Assembly (NCBI RefSeq): GCF_000237925.1
Contig: NC_031495.1
Coordinates: 63,222,939-63,286,938 of the forward strand
DNA: 64,000 nucleotides
From: Schistosoma mansoni
Lineage: Eukaryota; Platyhelminthes; Trematoda; Strigeidida; Schistosomatidae
Direction of reading: 5' to 3'
Shown in pieces: positions 21,905-34,037 of this stretch; the stretch's first letter is position 1; each line of letters starts with the position of its first letter. A program made the position numbers and the translations under genes. The notes under the pieces are model-generated. The model was not told where the DNA came from. It was given only the letters and a program-made list of their open reading frames with translations, and did no database searches.

Positions 21905-22600
21905 GGGAGCGTTGGCCACCGATTAGGGTTTTTCAGCCGATTATTTCTTGGATAATCCTTTCCAATTGAATCCAGTTGCAATTCATTCCTTCGATATCTG
22001 CCACCGATTCCCGATACAATGATTTTTGGCCTTCCTCTTTTCCTTTTCCCTTCACGATTCCAGGTTAAGGTCTACCTCAATATGCATTTAGATGATTTCT
22101 GTAAAACATGCCATATCCAACCCCACAATCCCTCTCTAATTTCCTCTTCAGATGGAAGCTCGTTTATTCTCTCTCATAGTAGGTTGTTGACTATGGTATC
22201 CGGTCACAAGACAGTGAGTATCTTGAGTAGACAATGATATACAAATACATGTACTATTTTGGTGGTGGTTATAGTGGTTGTCCAAGTTTCAGCTCCATAA
22301 AACAGTACTGTCTTGACGTTCATACTGAAGATTCTGACTTTGATGTTTATCTACAGTTGTTCTGAGTTCCAAATGTTTTTCGACTGTAGGAATGCTGCTC
22401 TTACTTTGTGAATCTTTGCCTTTACATATGCCTTTGATCTTCCTATTTTGTAGATGGTGCTGCCCAGATACGCAAAAGGTTCCACCTCTTCTAGAGCTTC
22501 TCAATCAAGTGTGATTTGTTTGATATTGGCTTTGTTTTATTCTGTGGTCGTTCTATCGCTTTCTGAAAGCCTTAGGTCGTTGATGAGGTGATATCTATAG
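21905..22600 (-). mobile_element. RTE-type LINE, second subfamily, 5'-truncated
   Basis: Minus strand carries EEVEPFAYLGSTI..AYVKAKIHKVRA, then RIFSMNVKTVLF-like blocks. Close to the 16.3-kb copy and longer at its 5' end. Confidence 0.8.
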
Positions 22601-22739
22601 AAAAATCAGTAACAGCTGCTTTTATATCCTGTGGATTCAGTGAAGCCGTTCTACGAGTAGATGTGTAGACAAAGTTGGCGGTAACCTGAAGAGAGTACTT
22701 GTCAACCTTTTATTGACACGTTGAATATGTTTTATACAG

Positions 22740-23190
22740 TTTGACTACATGTCAGGTTCAGTTTAATGAAGTGTTAACCCTCCTGCTTGTGATATCATTA
22801 CCTTTGAAGTAGATGCAACAAAAGAATGTTTGTCACGAAGGCAAGGAAAGATTAATAACCATCTACTTTCGGACATATAAATCAGGTTTTTGACGCCTGA
22901 TAGCAACGGCTACTGCAAACTTCAGATGACTGGAGTTTGACTATTTACTAATCACCTTAAAAGATTGCAATGTATCGACCTAATATCTTGTATCCAAGAG
23001 ATGTTCAGTAACTGCACTGTTTAGAGTGGTTCTTTCTCTGGGAACATGCACAAAAAATCTAAGACATGCCCTCGATTCCCTTCGGCCAATGTAGCTGTTT
23101 CGGCAGGTCAGTTTTAATCATATACTACTACCGGGATCATTTTTTTAGCATTATCTATAAAGTCAAGAGAAGATTTCTATCACAAATTTG
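22740..23190 (-). mobile_element. Penelope-like GIY-YIG end fragment, broken
   Basis: Minus strand shows LTCRNSYIGRREIES, then SSHLKF-like blocks and AVAIRRQKPDLYVRK in shifting frames, the C-terminal endonuclease region of Penelope-like elements. Confidence 0.65.
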
Positions 23191-23339
23191 TGCATGGCCA
23201 TAGCTACAATAATTCACCAACTCAAATATCATCTCTCGTCAATGCTTTATATTTCTATGGTTATTGCACCTCTTCTAATTTTCAAATCAGTGTAGGTTAT
23301 TTATAGGGATGATAGAATGTTAACAGTAGTAAAATCACG

Positions 23340-23560
23340 AACTGAACTTAGTTGGACCACCGTTTAAAACCTGGAAACACTGGATGGCCACTTCGTCCTA
23401 GTATGGGACTCCTCAGGAGTGCGTACTCGCGATCCCACATCCGGAAATCGAGACCAGAACCTTCACTCCTGAGTGCGAACGGTTAACCTCTAAACCACCA
23501 AGTCGGCATCCAACAGCGTTCATGTTTGACCTCAGTCAATCCGTGATGCTGCGCAACCCT
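23340..23560 (-). mobile_element. SINE-B copy, diverged
   Basis: TTGGACCACCGTTTAAAACC...CGTCCTAGTATGGGACTCC and TAAACCACCAAGTCGGCATCC are the reverse of body, ribozyme and head. Confidence 0.75.
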
Positions 23561-23969
23561 TATCTATTGCCTGAATAATTGCCTCTAACCCAATGTTGAT
23601 TAAATATTTAATAATTACTTATACTTCTTGACTTGGAACTCAGTGTAAATTGGAATAAATCAATTTTTAGTTCTAAATTAATTAATACTCTACACTAGAT
23701 TAGCGTATGGAATAAAAAAACTAAACTATCTTCTTATACTTTTGGTTAGCCGAGTAAGTAACTAATCCACAATGAGATGAAGTATACGACTACAAGAACA
23801 AAATGGTAAATCTGGTGATAATGATATAAATATATATCTACTGCGATGTGTAGAATATGTATTAAGTATCTCAAATTAATGCCGAACTCGATAAGCAGTA
23901 GTGACTATTTCAGTATTCGATAAAATAACATATGAGGATTTTGAAGCCAAAACATGAAACCATTGCATG

Positions 23970-24560
23970 TACTGTTAGTTGAAGCTGTTGAGAGAAGTCT
24001 TAACTTCTTTTAGGCTTTTACTCAACAACCAAAACGGACACCCTCTTCATCTTCGCCTGTATGAATATCAATTAGCAGTCAAACGCCATGACATGTCTTC
24101 CTTATATCAATGCACTTGGACAACTACAGACACACATTCGACTGAAAAAATGTGGAGATTTCGGATAGAGGCAATTCCTAAAACACCAGAGAATTTTTAG
24201 AAGCTTGGCACTCAGGTCAATCAGCAATAAACAAGTACATTGAAATCAATTCAATTTACTAACTAATCAGGAAAATTATGCACAAACATAGGAACAAAAA
24301 TCAAACCAATGAGAGATACAATCAGAACAAAATAAATAATGGCAAATTTAAGGTCAACAAGAACCAATCAATATCCAGGTGTACAAGACAAGCTGTGAAC
24401 CACATGTGGAGAAATTCGAACACTTCATTTCTAACCGAAGTTAGTGCTGATGATGTCATTCAGAAGGACGATGAAAGCTCCATGATCAAACTATCCAACT
24501 CAGAGAACAAAACTCCACCGAAATCGAAATCAAAGTCTAGAGGGCTTAGGTGAATGACTC
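23970..24560 (+). mobile_element. Penelope-like C-terminal end plus 3' repeat, broken
   Basis: Reads WRFRIEAIPKTPENF, then EAWHSGQSAINKYIE (a Penelope GIY-YIG-region ending), followed by the hammerhead-like repeat at 24405-24490. This ties that repeat to Penelope elements. Confidence 0.6.
24405..24490 (+). ncRNA. Hammerhead-like motif in Penelope-linked repeat
   Basis: Order: GGAG (stem III 5' half), a hairpin ACTTCA...GAAGT (stem I), CTGATGA, a hairpin TCATTC/GGACGA (stem II), GAAA, GCTCC (stem III 3' half). An extra T lies between CTGATGA and stem II and the stem III side has an internal loop, so activity is doubtful. Copies at 18.8, 32.1 and 52.5 kb keep the same order. Confidence 0.4.
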
Positions 24561-25139
24561 AAGATCAGTCACATTGGAGCAAATGAATTCATCATTCCTC
24601 ATTTTTTAACAATTTGGGATCTTAATTTCATTTCACAATTTTATCTCCACCAAACTATTCACTTTTCATATCATATTCAACATTTTATTCACTACTACTA
24701 ATAATTCTTGTTCGAATAGTGTAGCAACTCCGGTTAATGCACATTTGCAACAGATCTTAAGTTCTTTAGACAGGAATAAGTAATTGTAGCTAATCCACTT
24801 TCTTTGTTAAAAACAATTATGGACAATACAAAACATTAATATTCAATTTATTGGATGATTGTCTGACTTCCAAACAAATTTCTGTCATTAAATACTATAT
24901 GTAGTTGGATAATCATGAAACTCATATGAATTGAGTAGAATGTTCAATCTTAACAAAACATTCCCAAGTGACATTTCCTTAGCTCAACGTAAAAGAAACC
25001 GTAAAATCCAGAAGGAAAAATGCAAAACTTCATCTTGAAGTTAACATTTTAAGTTTGAGTAATTATTTAGAACCGAATCATAATTGTACTAATCATGGTT
25101 TTTTTTAGCACGTTCAAACAAATATTACTTTTCATTTAT

Positions 25140-25655
25140 GGCCTCAAATGCCCTGGTATAGCCGAGAGTGAGGAGAGTCCTCTCTCCTTCTCCAAATGCT
25201 CTCACATGGCCACGCGTATATAGCCTCTGTCAGGGAAGTCCCACTCACTGCCTTCTCGTGGCCACGGTGTTGTTCACAAAAGTGAGAAGACGAAAAGCAA
25301 ATGTACGGTGCTTTAACCGGGTTGGTGAACACGGAATGTTCATGTGGGGGAGTTGGAAAACCCTCATTCCAAACCAATGGTGCATATGGACTGGCTCCAG
25401 TATCCTGCTGAGGGGACAAATGGCGTGTGAATCAACCGTTCGTCACCGGCTATCATGGGACATCTCCTCACGATGCTCCACTGCCTTGTGGATCACACGT
25501 TTAGGTCTAAGACTCCGGGTGTGGCCCCTTAGAAAAACCACCCGTTTCGGTTTGGGTGCCCGGGCAGTATCATAGCCCTCACACAAATCAAATGAGATTT
25601 GTTTGGCGCATATATATCTGGTGCCCCCTTGTACCAACATCTATGTGTTTAAATA
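25140..25655 (-). repeat. GC-richer 0.55-kb repeat, second copy
   Basis: Reverse orientation. The plus strand is open for 135 codons (25168-25575: WPRVYSLCQGSPTHCLL, RRRKANVRCFNRVGEHGMFM); the minus strand keeps the RYICAKQISFDLCEGYDT frame with the same SR-stop end. Confidence 0.7.
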
Positions 25656-25864
25656 AGTGTATTATTCAAAAAATTGTTTTAGTACTGGACTAGTGAACAT
25701 TTGAAGCTTTCTATTGAAAGTTCTTCATATTTAACGCATCATTTTATTATTTGAACAAATTGTTGAAGTAATATTCTATATGGTAATACTTGTGTTCTAT
25801 CAACGTTTCAAAGCCTATAAAACTGGCGTGTAGATACACCGTTATTAATAAATACTGTTATTTT

Positions 25865-26285
25865 TTATATATAGTTGAAATCATGAGTCAATTGAAGCTA
25901 GACCACCATCGAAAACTTGGAAGCACTGGGCGGCCGTTTCGTCCTATTGTGGGACTCCTCAGCAGTGCGCATCCACGATCCCGCCTCGAGAGATTCGAAC
26001 CCAGGTTCTATCAGTCTCGCGCCAGAGCGCTTAACCACTAGACCCCTGAGCCAGCCGGCATCCAACGGTGTTAATGTCTAACTTCAACTAATCTACGAAG
26101 TTGAGCAACCATTCACCAATATCTTCAGTGGGTCGATATCCCACAACAGACCCGGTTGAACCCCACTGGTCACTGCTTCTCACTAGAACTCCAGGGAATA
26201 CCTCATGGAGCCAGTCACTAGTGAGCATATAATCATTATTATTAGAAGGGGGTTTTGTGGAGATTTTAGTAATTTTATTGTTATT
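25865..26285 (-). mobile_element. SINE-B full unit preceded by the tail of another unit
   Basis: Full-length minus copy from TTGAAATCATGAGTCAATTG to AGTCACTAGTGAGCATATAA, then a second unit's tail GAAGGGGGTTTTGTGGAG. Ribozyme core kept, but the cleavage triplet reads GCC, so it is inactive. Confidence 0.85.
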
Positions 26286-26587
26286 GTTTACAAGGGAATA
26301 ATAAATAAATGTTATCTGAAATAAATACTCCTTGATCCTTCATTCTTACTTTTTTGGGGACTAAATCAGATGAATGTTTATTGCGAAAAAGGCTTCTTGA
26401 TGATAATGGATGATAGTTAAATTTAGGAAACACAAGTTTCGTCCGGAGAGATTAATATATATATTAAGTTGACATTTAGAAAGTAGATCAAGTTTTCAAA
26501 TCTCAATGTGAGATAAACAACACTAAGATTTTAATTCATCTAAATTAGTTCTAAATGATGGAAAGTCACGAATAAATTTTCCTGGTT

Positions 26588-26706
26588 AGCTTGTTTTTTA
26601 GAGAGTTAGTTTTCTACGAGATGGGGTCACTAACCTCATGCCCAACTCTCCTCTTTCATCCAGGCTTGGAACCACCTGTAGCCCACGGAGGGGCTACACG
26701 CGGTGT
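26588..26706 (-). mobile_element. RTE-type LINE 5' UTR fragment
   Basis: About 120 bp matching the UTR at 35757-35870: GATGGGGTCACTAACCTCAT and CAGGCTTGGAACC in reverse. No coding part follows. Confidence 0.7.
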
Positions 26707-26732
26707 TAAATGATGGAAAATGTTATGTGACT

Positions 26733-26915
26733 ATCAGGACTCAGTGGCCGAGTGGATAACGCGATGGCGTTTGAAGCGAAAGGTACTGTGTTCGAGTCCC
26801 AGAGTGAACATCAACTGTGAGATGCAGGTACATCCAGCTGACGAGTCCCAAATAGGACGAAACGCGCGTATTGGATTCCACTGCTAGCCGCTATCCAGTT
26901 TTGCTTACTATGTCT
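26733..26915 (+). mobile_element. SINE-A copy, well kept
   Basis: CTCAGTGGCCGAGTGGATAA (box A), TGTTCGAGTCCC (box B), hammerhead at 26832-26876, ends near GCTTACTATG. Confidence 0.9.
26832..26876 (+). ncRNA. Hammerhead ribozyme in SINE-A
   Basis: ATCCAG, CTGACGA, GTCC/GGAC, GAAA, ACGC/GCGT, then A in place of C at the cleavage position (GUA, still allowed) and TTGGAT with one wobble in stem I. Confidence 0.85.
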
Positions 26916-27029
26916 TTAATTTTTTAAAAGTAGAGTGCCAGTTCATATGAATTAATTGATTAACAAAACCACTTCTGATCTATAATGTAATTGTATCAAA
27001 TTAATATATCAACAATAGTAAAATGTTTT

Positions 27030-27395
27030 AATGGTTGAAATCATGAGTCAATTGAAGCTAGACNNNNNNNNNNNNNNNNNNNNNNNNNNNNNNNNNNNNN
27101 NNNNNNNNNNNNNNNNNNNNNNNNNNNNNNNNNNNNNNNNNNNNNNNNNNNNNNNNNNNNNNNNNNNNNNNNNNNNNNNNNNNNNNNNNNNNNNNNNNNN
27201 NNNNNNNNNNNNNNNNNNNNNNNNNNNNNNNNNNNNNNNNNNNNNNNNNNNNNNNNNNNNNNNTGCGCACTGTTGAGGAGTCCCATAATAGGACGGAACG
27301 GCCGTCCAGTGCTTCCAGGTTTTCCATGATGGTCTAGCTTCAATTGACTCATGATTTCAACTATTAAAATACTGAAATCTGCACAAAACCCCTTC
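27030..27395. mobile_element. SINE-B fold-back pair around the assembly gap
   Basis: A minus arm TTGAAATCATGAGTCAATTG enters the gap and a plus arm (TGCGCACTGTTGAGGAGTCC ... CACAAAACCCCTTCTG) leaves it. Confidence 0.8.
27064..27263. other. Assembly gap, 200 N
   Basis: A run of exactly 200 N. Both edges are SINE-B in opposite orientation, so an inverted repeat probably defeated assembly; the true length may differ. Confidence 0.99.
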
Positions 27396-27755
27396 TGAAT
27401 AGTTAAATAGTTATTTTATTTCTTTTTTTTTAATCAGAAAAATATATTCTGACATTCATTGAAAACAAAATACACAATATTAAAAGAATAAAAATCATAG
27501 AAAATCTTCAATAGACTTCTTCTTCTTCGAAAACCACTGATATATATCCATCTCTGTAAGTAGATGTAAATATATAAGACAGTGATCTGAGCATTTGTAT
27601 CCATCTATGTAATGAACCAATTGAAATGAACATAACTGATATTACAAAAGAAGTAGATAGTGACTTCTTATATATATATATACTCCGGATATGTACTTGG
27701 ATTTAACTAAATTTCCAAGAAGAATCTATATAAGATATCTACGTTGATATATATG

Positions 27756-27808
27756 CTGGTCGGCGGCTTATGCTCCATTGGGAGTAACAGGCGTAAGTAA
27801 GTAAGTAA
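27756..27808 (+). mobile_element. RTE-type LINE, very short 3' end
   Basis: Only the last 50 bp: GCTGGTCGGCGGCTTATGC...GTAACAGGCGTAAGTAAGTAAGTAA. A severe 5' truncation. Confidence 0.75.
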
Positions 27809-28119
27809 TGTTGATATATAATTGAAATATATAATATCAAACATGTATACTAAGAAAATTAATTAGTATTCAGTAATATATATGTATATAAACTATCTTC
27901 AGTAGATTTATGTGCATGTGCGTTTGAATTCAGTGCCATTCGTGAGTATTCTCTTCGTAAATCAAGTTGAAGGATCTATAAAACCAATGAAGAGATGAAA
28001 TAAAAGTTAGAACTAATCATTGAAATATTATATTAGTCGAGATTTTTAATTTAAAAGAATCAATAGACCGAAGAAACTTCTTTTCAGTTAGTCTTTCACC
28101 ATGGCTTTGTACTATAGTA

Positions 28120-28235
28120 TAAGTCATTCAGCTACAATGTAGGATCAGGTACATATATGCATCAGTTCAAGTTGCCATAACCTTATTAGAACAACATGAA
28201 CACCGAGTTCATAGAAGTAGTTATGTAAGAATCTA
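28120..28235 (-). mobile_element. LINE 3' tail fragment, same family as 57.1 kb
   Basis: CAGCTACAATGTAGGATCAG...CATATATGCATCAG matches the tail at 57420-57527 in reverse. Confidence 0.65.
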
Positions 28236-28289
28236 GAGACGAATGTTGAGAATATATACAAATACAAAAGTGAGAGAAATTAGGTTTTT

Positions 28290-28580
28290 CAAAAAAGTTC
28301 AGCTACAAACTCACTCCTATACCGATATACATGGTGACAAGAATGGTTGTACAAGCCTATTTCGGGTGTAAATGTTTGGTTTATGAATATGGATTCTCAT
28401 GGCTTCAGTAATATGCAACAGATGAACACGTAAATCATGTAGCAAATTCGATGGAATATGGTGGATAACCTTAAAAGCTTTATTCAAGTCAACTTGATGA
28501 CCTGTGTCTGCCAAATGAGCGAGAAAAGAACTCATAATCACTCTTACCTGTCTCTTGCTCAAAGAAGACGGATTGTGCTC
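28290..28580 (-). mobile_element. Penelope-like GIY-YIG end fragment
   Basis: Frame 28562-28317 reads FLAHLADTGHQVDLNKAFKV, then LHDLRVHLLHITEAMRIHIH, KPN and RLVQPFLSP. The H..TGH and KPN blocks are typical of Penelope-like GIY-YIG ends and agree with the end at 15.4 kb. Confidence 0.75.
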
Positions 28581-28675
28581 CTTTATGAGTTCTCTTTATT
28601 TATTCTCTTCACTAAATGTTAAAATGGAAATTTCACTATACTGAAACTTCTTTTATCACTTACTCTAATCAATTA

Positions 28676-29243
28676 CTAACTTACTTACGCCTGTTACCCA
28701 TCGTGGAGGAGCATAGGTCACACACCAGCATTCTCCATCCAAATGTCCTGGGTAATCCTTGACAGTGATTTCAAGTTACTGTTCATCCTTCCCATGTCTG
28801 ACTCCAATTCTTGACACAATGTGTTTTCTGATCTTCCTCTTTTCCGTTTCACCTAAAGAATCCAAGTTAGCGTTTGCTTCGTGACGCAGTTTGGTGATTT
28901 CCGTAATGCATGCCCTACCCAACTCCAAATTGTTTCCCTAATTTCCACTGCATTAAGAAGCTAGTTTTTTCCACCACAGTAGGCTGTTGCTGATGGTATA
29001 TGGCCAACGGACATTGAGTACCTTACGTAGACAATCGTTTATAAATACATGTATTTTTTGATGATGGTTGTGGTAGTTGTCCAAGTTTCAGCCCCGTACA
29101 GTAGAACTGTTTTGATTTTCGTATGCAAGATTCTGATTTTGATATTGGTCAACAGTAGTTTCGAGTTCCGTATGCTCTTTAATTACTATGGGACTCTAAT
29201 AGTACTTTTCTTAGTCCTCGAATCATCCGGGACAAAGTTAGGG
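28676..29243 (-). mobile_element. RTE-type LINE, 5'-truncated
   Basis: Starts TTACTTACGCCTGTTACCC and shows the same RT C-terminal blocks on the minus strand. Diverged from the 7-kb copy. Confidence 0.8.
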
Positions 29244-29334
29244 GTTTTTTTGAAGTAATCTTCATTATTAAGTGAAAGAGAATCCTAATGGCACAATAAA
29301 GGTCTTCATGTGAGTATTTTTAGAACTTATAGTA

Positions 29335-29860
29335 GGTTAGTTGGTCAGTCAAAGAAAACATTGAAATTAAGAAAATACGTAATTTCTCAAGTTGTTGCAC
29401 CTCGTCGGCAAAAGACAAGTCCCATGGTAGTAGAAGTAGTAAGTGTTGATTATTGTAAAGATTAAATATAGGCAGTAAGATTGTACAAGACAGAACAAAT
29501 GTGCATAATAAAATATACAGAATAATTTTAAAGGATAAGATTTACAAGAAGATAACAAGTGACTGAATTTGAGCCATTGCGGCTGATTCTGAGATATACC
29601 ACCAAATTCTGCGTTCGTTAGCCACAACAGTCTTATAGATCCCAACCAGGTAATCTGGTTCTACCAATATGACTTAGACGAGCAGTATATGATTCAATGG
29701 ACTTATGTCACTACATTGTTTGATAGCCCATAGCTTTCTTTCGGCTCAGTCTAACACCAGACAAGAAAAGACGTACATATTTTTCAGGAAATTCCTAAAC
29801 CAGAGGAATACCAGCTGTATAGATTTCTTTACATCTCAACAACCATCTACTTGAGATATC
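29335..29860 (-). mobile_element. LINE 3' remnant, same family, old
   Basis: Diverged tail plus ORF end (GGGATCTATAAGACTGTTGT, ACCAATATGACTTAGACG) with the same order of blocks as 57.1-57.5 kb. Confidence 0.6.
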
Positions 29861-30171
29861 AGTATTCTTATGAAAAGCAAACTTATATTTTCTATTTAAA
29901 AGCGAATCACCTTCAAAAATTACCTACTAACTATCTGTTTATGACATTTCTATCTAGATTAAACATGTCAATGTGAAAATTAGTTATTAGTTAAGAAACA
30001 ACATTGATTAAGCACAATTAATCTTTAGTTTTTGTTATAAAGGTCGGAGTTTCCTCGTATTTAAGAATGGGACGTCAATTTGACTTAGATGAATATCTAC
30101 ACTAGATTACCTCCCAGTGTCTATTCTACAGGACTTCAACATAACTTAGATCAAGAACACGTGATTATTAT

Positions 30172-30300
30172 TATTATCAGAAGGGGTTTTGTGGAGATGT
30201 AGTATTTTCACAGTTGAAAGCGTGAGTCAACTGAAGTTAGACCACCAGGGAAAACCTGGAAGCACTGGATGGCCGTTTCGTCCTATTGTGGGACTCGTGA
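30172..30300 (-). mobile_element. SINE-B copy, 5'-truncated inside the ribozyme
   Basis: CAGAAGGGGTTTTGTGGAG ... CCGTTTCGTCCTATTGTGGG; breaks off just after GGGACTC. Confidence 0.8.
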
Positions 30301-30304
30301 TTAG

Positions 30305-31520
30305 CCTGACTAGAATGTAAACATATTTCCACACCAAAACAGACAACAATTCAGCAACAATCGAATAACAATCTTAAGAATGAGAGAATGTATAACTCAT
30401 CTAACGCCTGTCAGACTATCTATAAGTCTGACTAAGTAAACAATCAATCGTTATCATCCTGGCCCATACATCAATTTCATAACTCATTTCTTCACAACGC
30501 TGGCTTGTTTTCAGTGCACTCAATGCTACTTCTTATTTTCAAATTACTTCTTTGCATGAATGCTTTTCTTTTCATATTCTGTGAAGTATTGAATTTTATT
30601 CCTTTTTGTAAAATCCATTTCTTTAAACTGTTCCCAACTTCATTTATATATACAAAACGAAAGATTTCTAAACCTCCGGTCACTTCCTTAGATGTTGGCT
30701 TAATAAAATAACTTCATCAATAACAAAAGTCATAACTTTTTACTGATCCACTGGCATTTTTTATTCGATTGATTTTACTGCTTACTAGTAATCACTAGTC
30801 ATGTACGTTCTCATCTCCTCTAAGACTAATCTGTATTAGTTTGTTCAATACTAAATTTTCCATATTCTCCTGTTTACTATCACTTTTCGCCTAGTTTTGA
30901 ATATACCCATCTCAAATTCGTCCAGAAATTGTGTATCAAATCTTTTGTTTTTAACCATACCATTCCATGTAACATTAAGAAGTCAATAGATGAAAAAGCT
31001 ATTAATGTATTAGAACACGTTTCGAATAATTCTCATCATGAAAATGTGTATAACTTATGTATTTTTAGATACTGTGGTCGACGTCACACTAATAGACGGT
31101 AATACCAAGCAACATATACAATACTGAATATTCCGTTTGACAAGAACTAGTAATACAATGAATTCATTGGTTTACATTTAGTTTCAGTAACGTTAATCAT
31201 CTCGCTAGGTATCTGTCTTTCACACAATGAAATTTAGACCATATTACTGAGTTGAGCATGAGAATAGTTTTAATTCAAGTATATTGCAAAGATTACAAAT
31301 ATGGTTTATGATATAACTACCGGTTACCATAACAGTCCTTCGATTGCATTGTAATATAGCAATTATCTATCTCAATACATACATACTTAGTTAGAACGCA
31401 GAAAACTAAGTGTTACATAGGAACAGAATACTAATAAAATGGATGAGAAAGATTCTAGATTACTGTGGATAATAAAATCGTTAATGTTGAAATTTTGTAA
31501 TTCTAGTGAACCATGAAGTT
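30305..31520. other. No gene recognised
   Basis: AT-rich. A 68-codon plus frame at 30505 and a 63-codon minus frame at 30683 overlap each other and have no splice or domain support. Confidence 0.4.
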
Positions 31521-31525
31521 GAAAG

Positions 31526-31603
31526 GCCCAGGACAGAGTAGGTTGGAGAATGCTGGTCGGCGGCCTATGCTCCATTGGGAGTAACAGGCATAAGTAAGTA
31601 AGT
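31526..31603 (+). mobile_element. RTE-type LINE, very short 3' end
   Basis: About 78 bp: GGCCCAGGACAGAGTAGG...GTAACAGGCATAAGTAAGTAAGTAA. Confidence 0.75.
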
Positions 31604-32019
31604 AATGAAGTTGAAAAGAAAATTTTCTTGGTTGGATTTCCTTTGATTTGTTTAATGATTCAGTCAGTTCCTTGCATTTCATCAAATTGTTCTTTTTTTA
31701 TTTTGTAGTGTTTCAATTGTTCATATCCCAACTCGTATAATGATTAAACATAGAATCGAAATTACTAACTAATATTTCAATTTAATTGAGTTGAATAGAT
31801 TCTCTTCTATTTTTCATTTACCATTGAAACTATATCGGCAGATTTTCATTCTCAAAGATGGATGATTCGAACTTAAAGATTTCATTGTTGTTATAAATAA
31901 CATTATCAGCCCAGACTTCAGGTAGAAGTGAGGTACCGCTATAAACACATTAAAATTGATCCAGTTTACCAACGAATTAGAAAAATTAGGGATAAGTATA
32001 GGATCTAGAATCAAGTAAT

Positions 32020-32240
32020 AAGGAAAGACAACAAATATCGATATTCAGACGACGAGACAACAATAACGGGTCAACAATAACAAACTAAGACTAAGGTCGA
32101 CAGTATAAGATGTAAGGCATATGAGGAGATATCTGAATCTGTCTGAAGTTTTTATCGGTGATGTTTTTCAGAAGAATAGCGAAAGCTTCATAATCAAACC
32201 AACTAGTTCAAAGAATGACACTCCACCAAAATTATTCACT
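32020..32240 (+). repeat. Penelope-linked repeat fragment
   Basis: GTCTGAAGTTTTTATCGG..GATGTTTTTCAGAAGAATAG, then CGAAAGCTTCATAATC. Decayed. A reverse piece (AAAGATTTCATTGTTG) lies at 31870. Confidence 0.5.
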
Positions 32241-32244
32241 TAAG

Positions 32245-34037
32245 CTACAAGTCTCCATTTACGGCTATAAATAATCTATCTTTATATCCATTAAGTCACT
32301 TAATTGATAACGCAAACACGTACAAGGCTACAATTTATGTACGAAGCAATGAAACTAAGAGTGGGAATTCTTGGATTTTGGAGCGAAACTCATTTGTCCA
32401 TATAGTGAAGTACCATTTCGGCATCATAGCCGATATTAGTCCGTGATTGAAGCCCCTAATCCGATTCCCAACCTTTAATTCCAACTCTAAATCCAAATTC
32501 TAATCTCTCATACTAATTTATAACCCCCTTTGACCCTATTGAGTTGTCCCAAGGTCACTTAAGTATCAGACTGAAGTTGTTCGTAAGTTATAGTCTCACC
32601 AATAAATGTTGTTATTTATTGTTAATTAATTAATAAATCACTAAGTAATGAATGTTGATGATAACACTAATATGGCATGCCATATTCACTAAACTTTTTC
32701 ACACTTAATTCAAGAGTTTGGAAAGACAACTAGACATGTCAAACATATATTTAGATTTCTGTCCCTTTAGATACTCAGATATGTATGTAAAAAGAACATG
32801 CAGAGAAAACAAAACATCTGAAATTCTACGTGAATTTAGAGCGTTCTTAAAACCTATAACTCGTTTGCCGAGCGCAAATAAAAGAACGCAGCTTTAAAAT
32901 AAAATATATGTGGGGTGGTGATAGTGTTAGGTTGCTCAAATATGAGTTCATGGTCAAAATATAGCTTAATTACCAAAAGTAGAGTTCACTTGTGACTGAT
33001 TTACAGCTTCATTAATGAATTAAAAGTCTTCTGATAAACACACGTACGATAAAATAGTTGATTGTTTATTAATTTTATTTGTAGAGTTTCTATCGTTTGC
33101 TACGAGTTAACACTCTCTAATTTTAATCAAAACCTGACGAAATAAATTAAATTCAGACATTGATTGACAGGTCCTTGGAAAGTGTAAACGCATCTGTCTT
33201 TACTACTTAGTTATAAAGCTACAATTAAATTACCTACACTTCTAAGCTGTATACCACTTTGATTTCATTAGACAGCTAGCTGACGTCCGAAATTACCTGT
33301 GTGCCAAACTCGAGTAAACAAGTCTTTTGAGTTCTGTGAGCTGGATGGATTACGTTAGTCTAAATAGCATCATTTGAGCGGAATTTAAATGGAAATAAGA
33401 GCTAAAGATGGTGTTCGAAATGATGATGGACGCTGTAACACTAAAGGATCTGGCTCAAGATATCACACTAAAACCAACCTTCAGGGCTGAGAACTCTACA
33501 TGGTAAACCTATTCTTGGTATAAAGTTTTATTGTAACTCAATAAAAAGAAAGACATCTATCTTTTGCGAATATTGTTTTCATTAGCCCCGTAAAAGCACT
33601 ACCAAATGAGTAATGCTTAGATTAAGAGCAGTATGCAATTGGAAAGTATCAAAATGGTTGATAGGTCGATGAATGTTTATGGAGTGAGTTTGGGAAACAT
33701 GTTACGCATACCTAACCACCACCTATCTTGAAGTTTAATGAAAAGTACCATATGAACAGACTGACAGAAAGCTAGAGGCTGTCAAACAATAGCACTCTAT
33801 TGGTCAATAGAGTCGTTATCTCTTAGTCCAAACTGCTTATTAAATGTAGACTCCCTGATTGTAGCCCTAACACTAGACGTGGCTTATCATTTGTGAAGTT
33901 ATGTGGTTGATGATAATTAGCAACAGATTAACCAAGCCGACAAAACAACCAATTTATATCTTTCATGACAACAACTAAGACAACCACATGTCGAACTACT
34001 TACTTGTTTTCAGTATTATATTCGGTTGAAACTACGT
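32245..34037. other. No gene recognised; 3' side of the PDZ gene
   Basis: Nothing coding or repeated was recognised. The PDZ gene's 3' UTR should lie at its right edge. Confidence 0.5.
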
